Source: Cytophagales bacterium (GTDB lineage: Bacteria > Bacteroidota > Bacteroidia > Cytophagales > ES-bin-26). Taken from it: a DNA stretch of 6,534 bases. Position numbers and translations under genes: made by a program. Below are positions 5,966 to 6,534 of the stretch, piece after piece. Within the stretch, counting starts at the first letter, position 1; each line of letters begins with the position of its first letter. Location of the stretch: assembly GCA_014379925.1 (NCBI GenBank), contig JACMKY010000343.1, positions 1-6,534 on the forward strand, given 5' to 3'. The notes below the pieces were generated by a model. The model searched no databases and was not told where the DNA came from. It saw only the letters and a list, made by a program, of their open reading frames with translations.

Positions 5966-6534
5966 TTAATTGATGAATCTTTTTTCCCGTAGCGTTCGGA
6001 TAAAAGCATCGTATCCGCGATCGTAAGCCCTCATCAACCCGGGTGAAGGCTGAACCCTTTTTTCGTTATGGGTCAGTACTTGGGCTGCCTCGGTTAGTGA
6101 CCCGAAATACGTTCGGGATGCCGCCAGAATAGCCGCTCCGACCGCACCCGTTACCTGCGCGCACTTGTATACCGGACGTTTCAACACGTTGCTGCGGATG
6201 GTTAGCCAGGTATCGCTGTTGCTGGCTCCGCCGGCGGTATACACGGCGCTCACCGTTTCGCCCGATAGCGTTTCGATCAACTCGTAGGCATACCGCTCGA
6301 TGTACGCTACCCCCTCCATATTGGCCGTAAAAAGCGCCGCATCGGAAAGGCCTTCCGGTGCAAAACCGCGGGCAATGGCGGAGATAAAGGGAAAACGTTC
6401 GCCCTCCTGACGAAGCGGGTAAGCCAGGTAGGAGGTCGGAATAAGTCCCGCCGCCGCCACGTTCATTTCCTGAAGCCGGCCGCTGAAACCAGTCGTTACC
6501 CAGTCGGCTCCGGTGTTGCTGGCTCCCCCGGGCA
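5966..6534 (-). CDS. FGGY-family carbohydrate kinase, C-terminal part (cut by window edge)
   Basis: This is the last 188 residues of an ATP-dependent sugar kinase; the gene continues beyond base 6534, so its start and the N-terminal sugar-binding domain are not seen. The frame stays open to the edge, reading PGGASNTGADWVTTGF upstream of the first internal Met (6466). It matches the FGGY C-terminal domain (PF02782). Features are the GGASNTG opening, EGERFPF (GERxP-like), the long helix ANMEGVAYIERYAYELIE, the nucleotide-binding AGGASNSDTWLTIRSNVLKR (about 6237-6176), the TGAVGAA segment (about 6151-6131) and a closing YDRGYDAF helix. Members phosphorylate sugars such as xylulose, ribulose, gluconate or glycerol; specificity lies mostly outside what is visible. 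It lies directly upstream of the histidine phosphatase gene on the same strand. Confidence 0.9.
   Translation of the reverse strand, partial: PGGASNTGADWVTTGFSGRLQEMNVAAAGLIPTSYLAYPLRQEGERFPFISAIARGFAPEGLSDAALFTANMEGVAYIERYAYELIETLSGETVSAVYTAGGASNSDTWLTIRSNVLKRPVYKCAQVTGAVGAAILAASRTYFGSLTEAAQVLTHNEKRVQPSPGLMRAYDRGYDAFIRTLREKRFIN

Noticed and set aside
1..6534. Mobile elements, CRISPR arrays, tRNA or rRNA, or a novel defence-type system
   Set aside because: I found no transposase, terminal inverted repeats, regularly spaced repeats or RNA-gene folds. Every sizeable gene belongs to a known housekeeping or nutrient-uptake family.

Overview
The window looks like chromosomal DNA of a Bacteroidota member, most likely a GC-rich relative of the Cytophagales (Spirosoma/Larkinella-like; the genus is a guess from style and composition). 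Three things point there: a complete SusC/SusD outer-membrane nutrient-uptake pair, a TAnnTTTG-type promoter typical of the phylum, and start codons without a clear Shine-Dalgarno sequence.

Layout. Positions 1-90 hold the tail of an upstream plus-strand transcription unit, ending in a strong intrinsic terminator with a C(UCCG)G tetraloop. Positions 91-428 hold no convincing gene, only a few short inverted repeats. A Bacteroidota-type promoter (TTTG at 429-432, TAAGTTTG at 453-460) drives susC (start ATG 502), followed 11 bp later by susD, and the unit ends in a GC-rich intrinsic terminator at 5260-5293. On the opposite strand, converging on susD, is a two-gene unit. It consists of the C-terminal part of an FGGY-family carbohydrate kinase, cut by the window edge at 6534, and, 10 bp downstream, a histidine-phosphatase (phosphoglycerate-mutase-like) protein.

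How the parts work together. SusD, a surface lipoprotein, should capture an unknown ligand and hand it to SusC, the TonB-powered barrel, for import into the periplasm. SusC has a plug and a carboxypeptidase-regulatory-like N-terminal domain but no STN signalling domain, so FecI/FecR-type control through SusC itself is not indicated. No glycan-degrading enzyme, HTCS, sigma factor or anti-sigma factor is visible, so the substrate cannot be assigned. The kinase and phosphatase genes look co-transcribed and may act on the same sugar or sugar phosphate. Any link to the Sus pair is only proximity.

I looked for an undescribed system and did not find one. The region reads as an ordinary nutrient-uptake locus next to a small sugar-phosphate operon. 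The findings are modest and graded accordingly.
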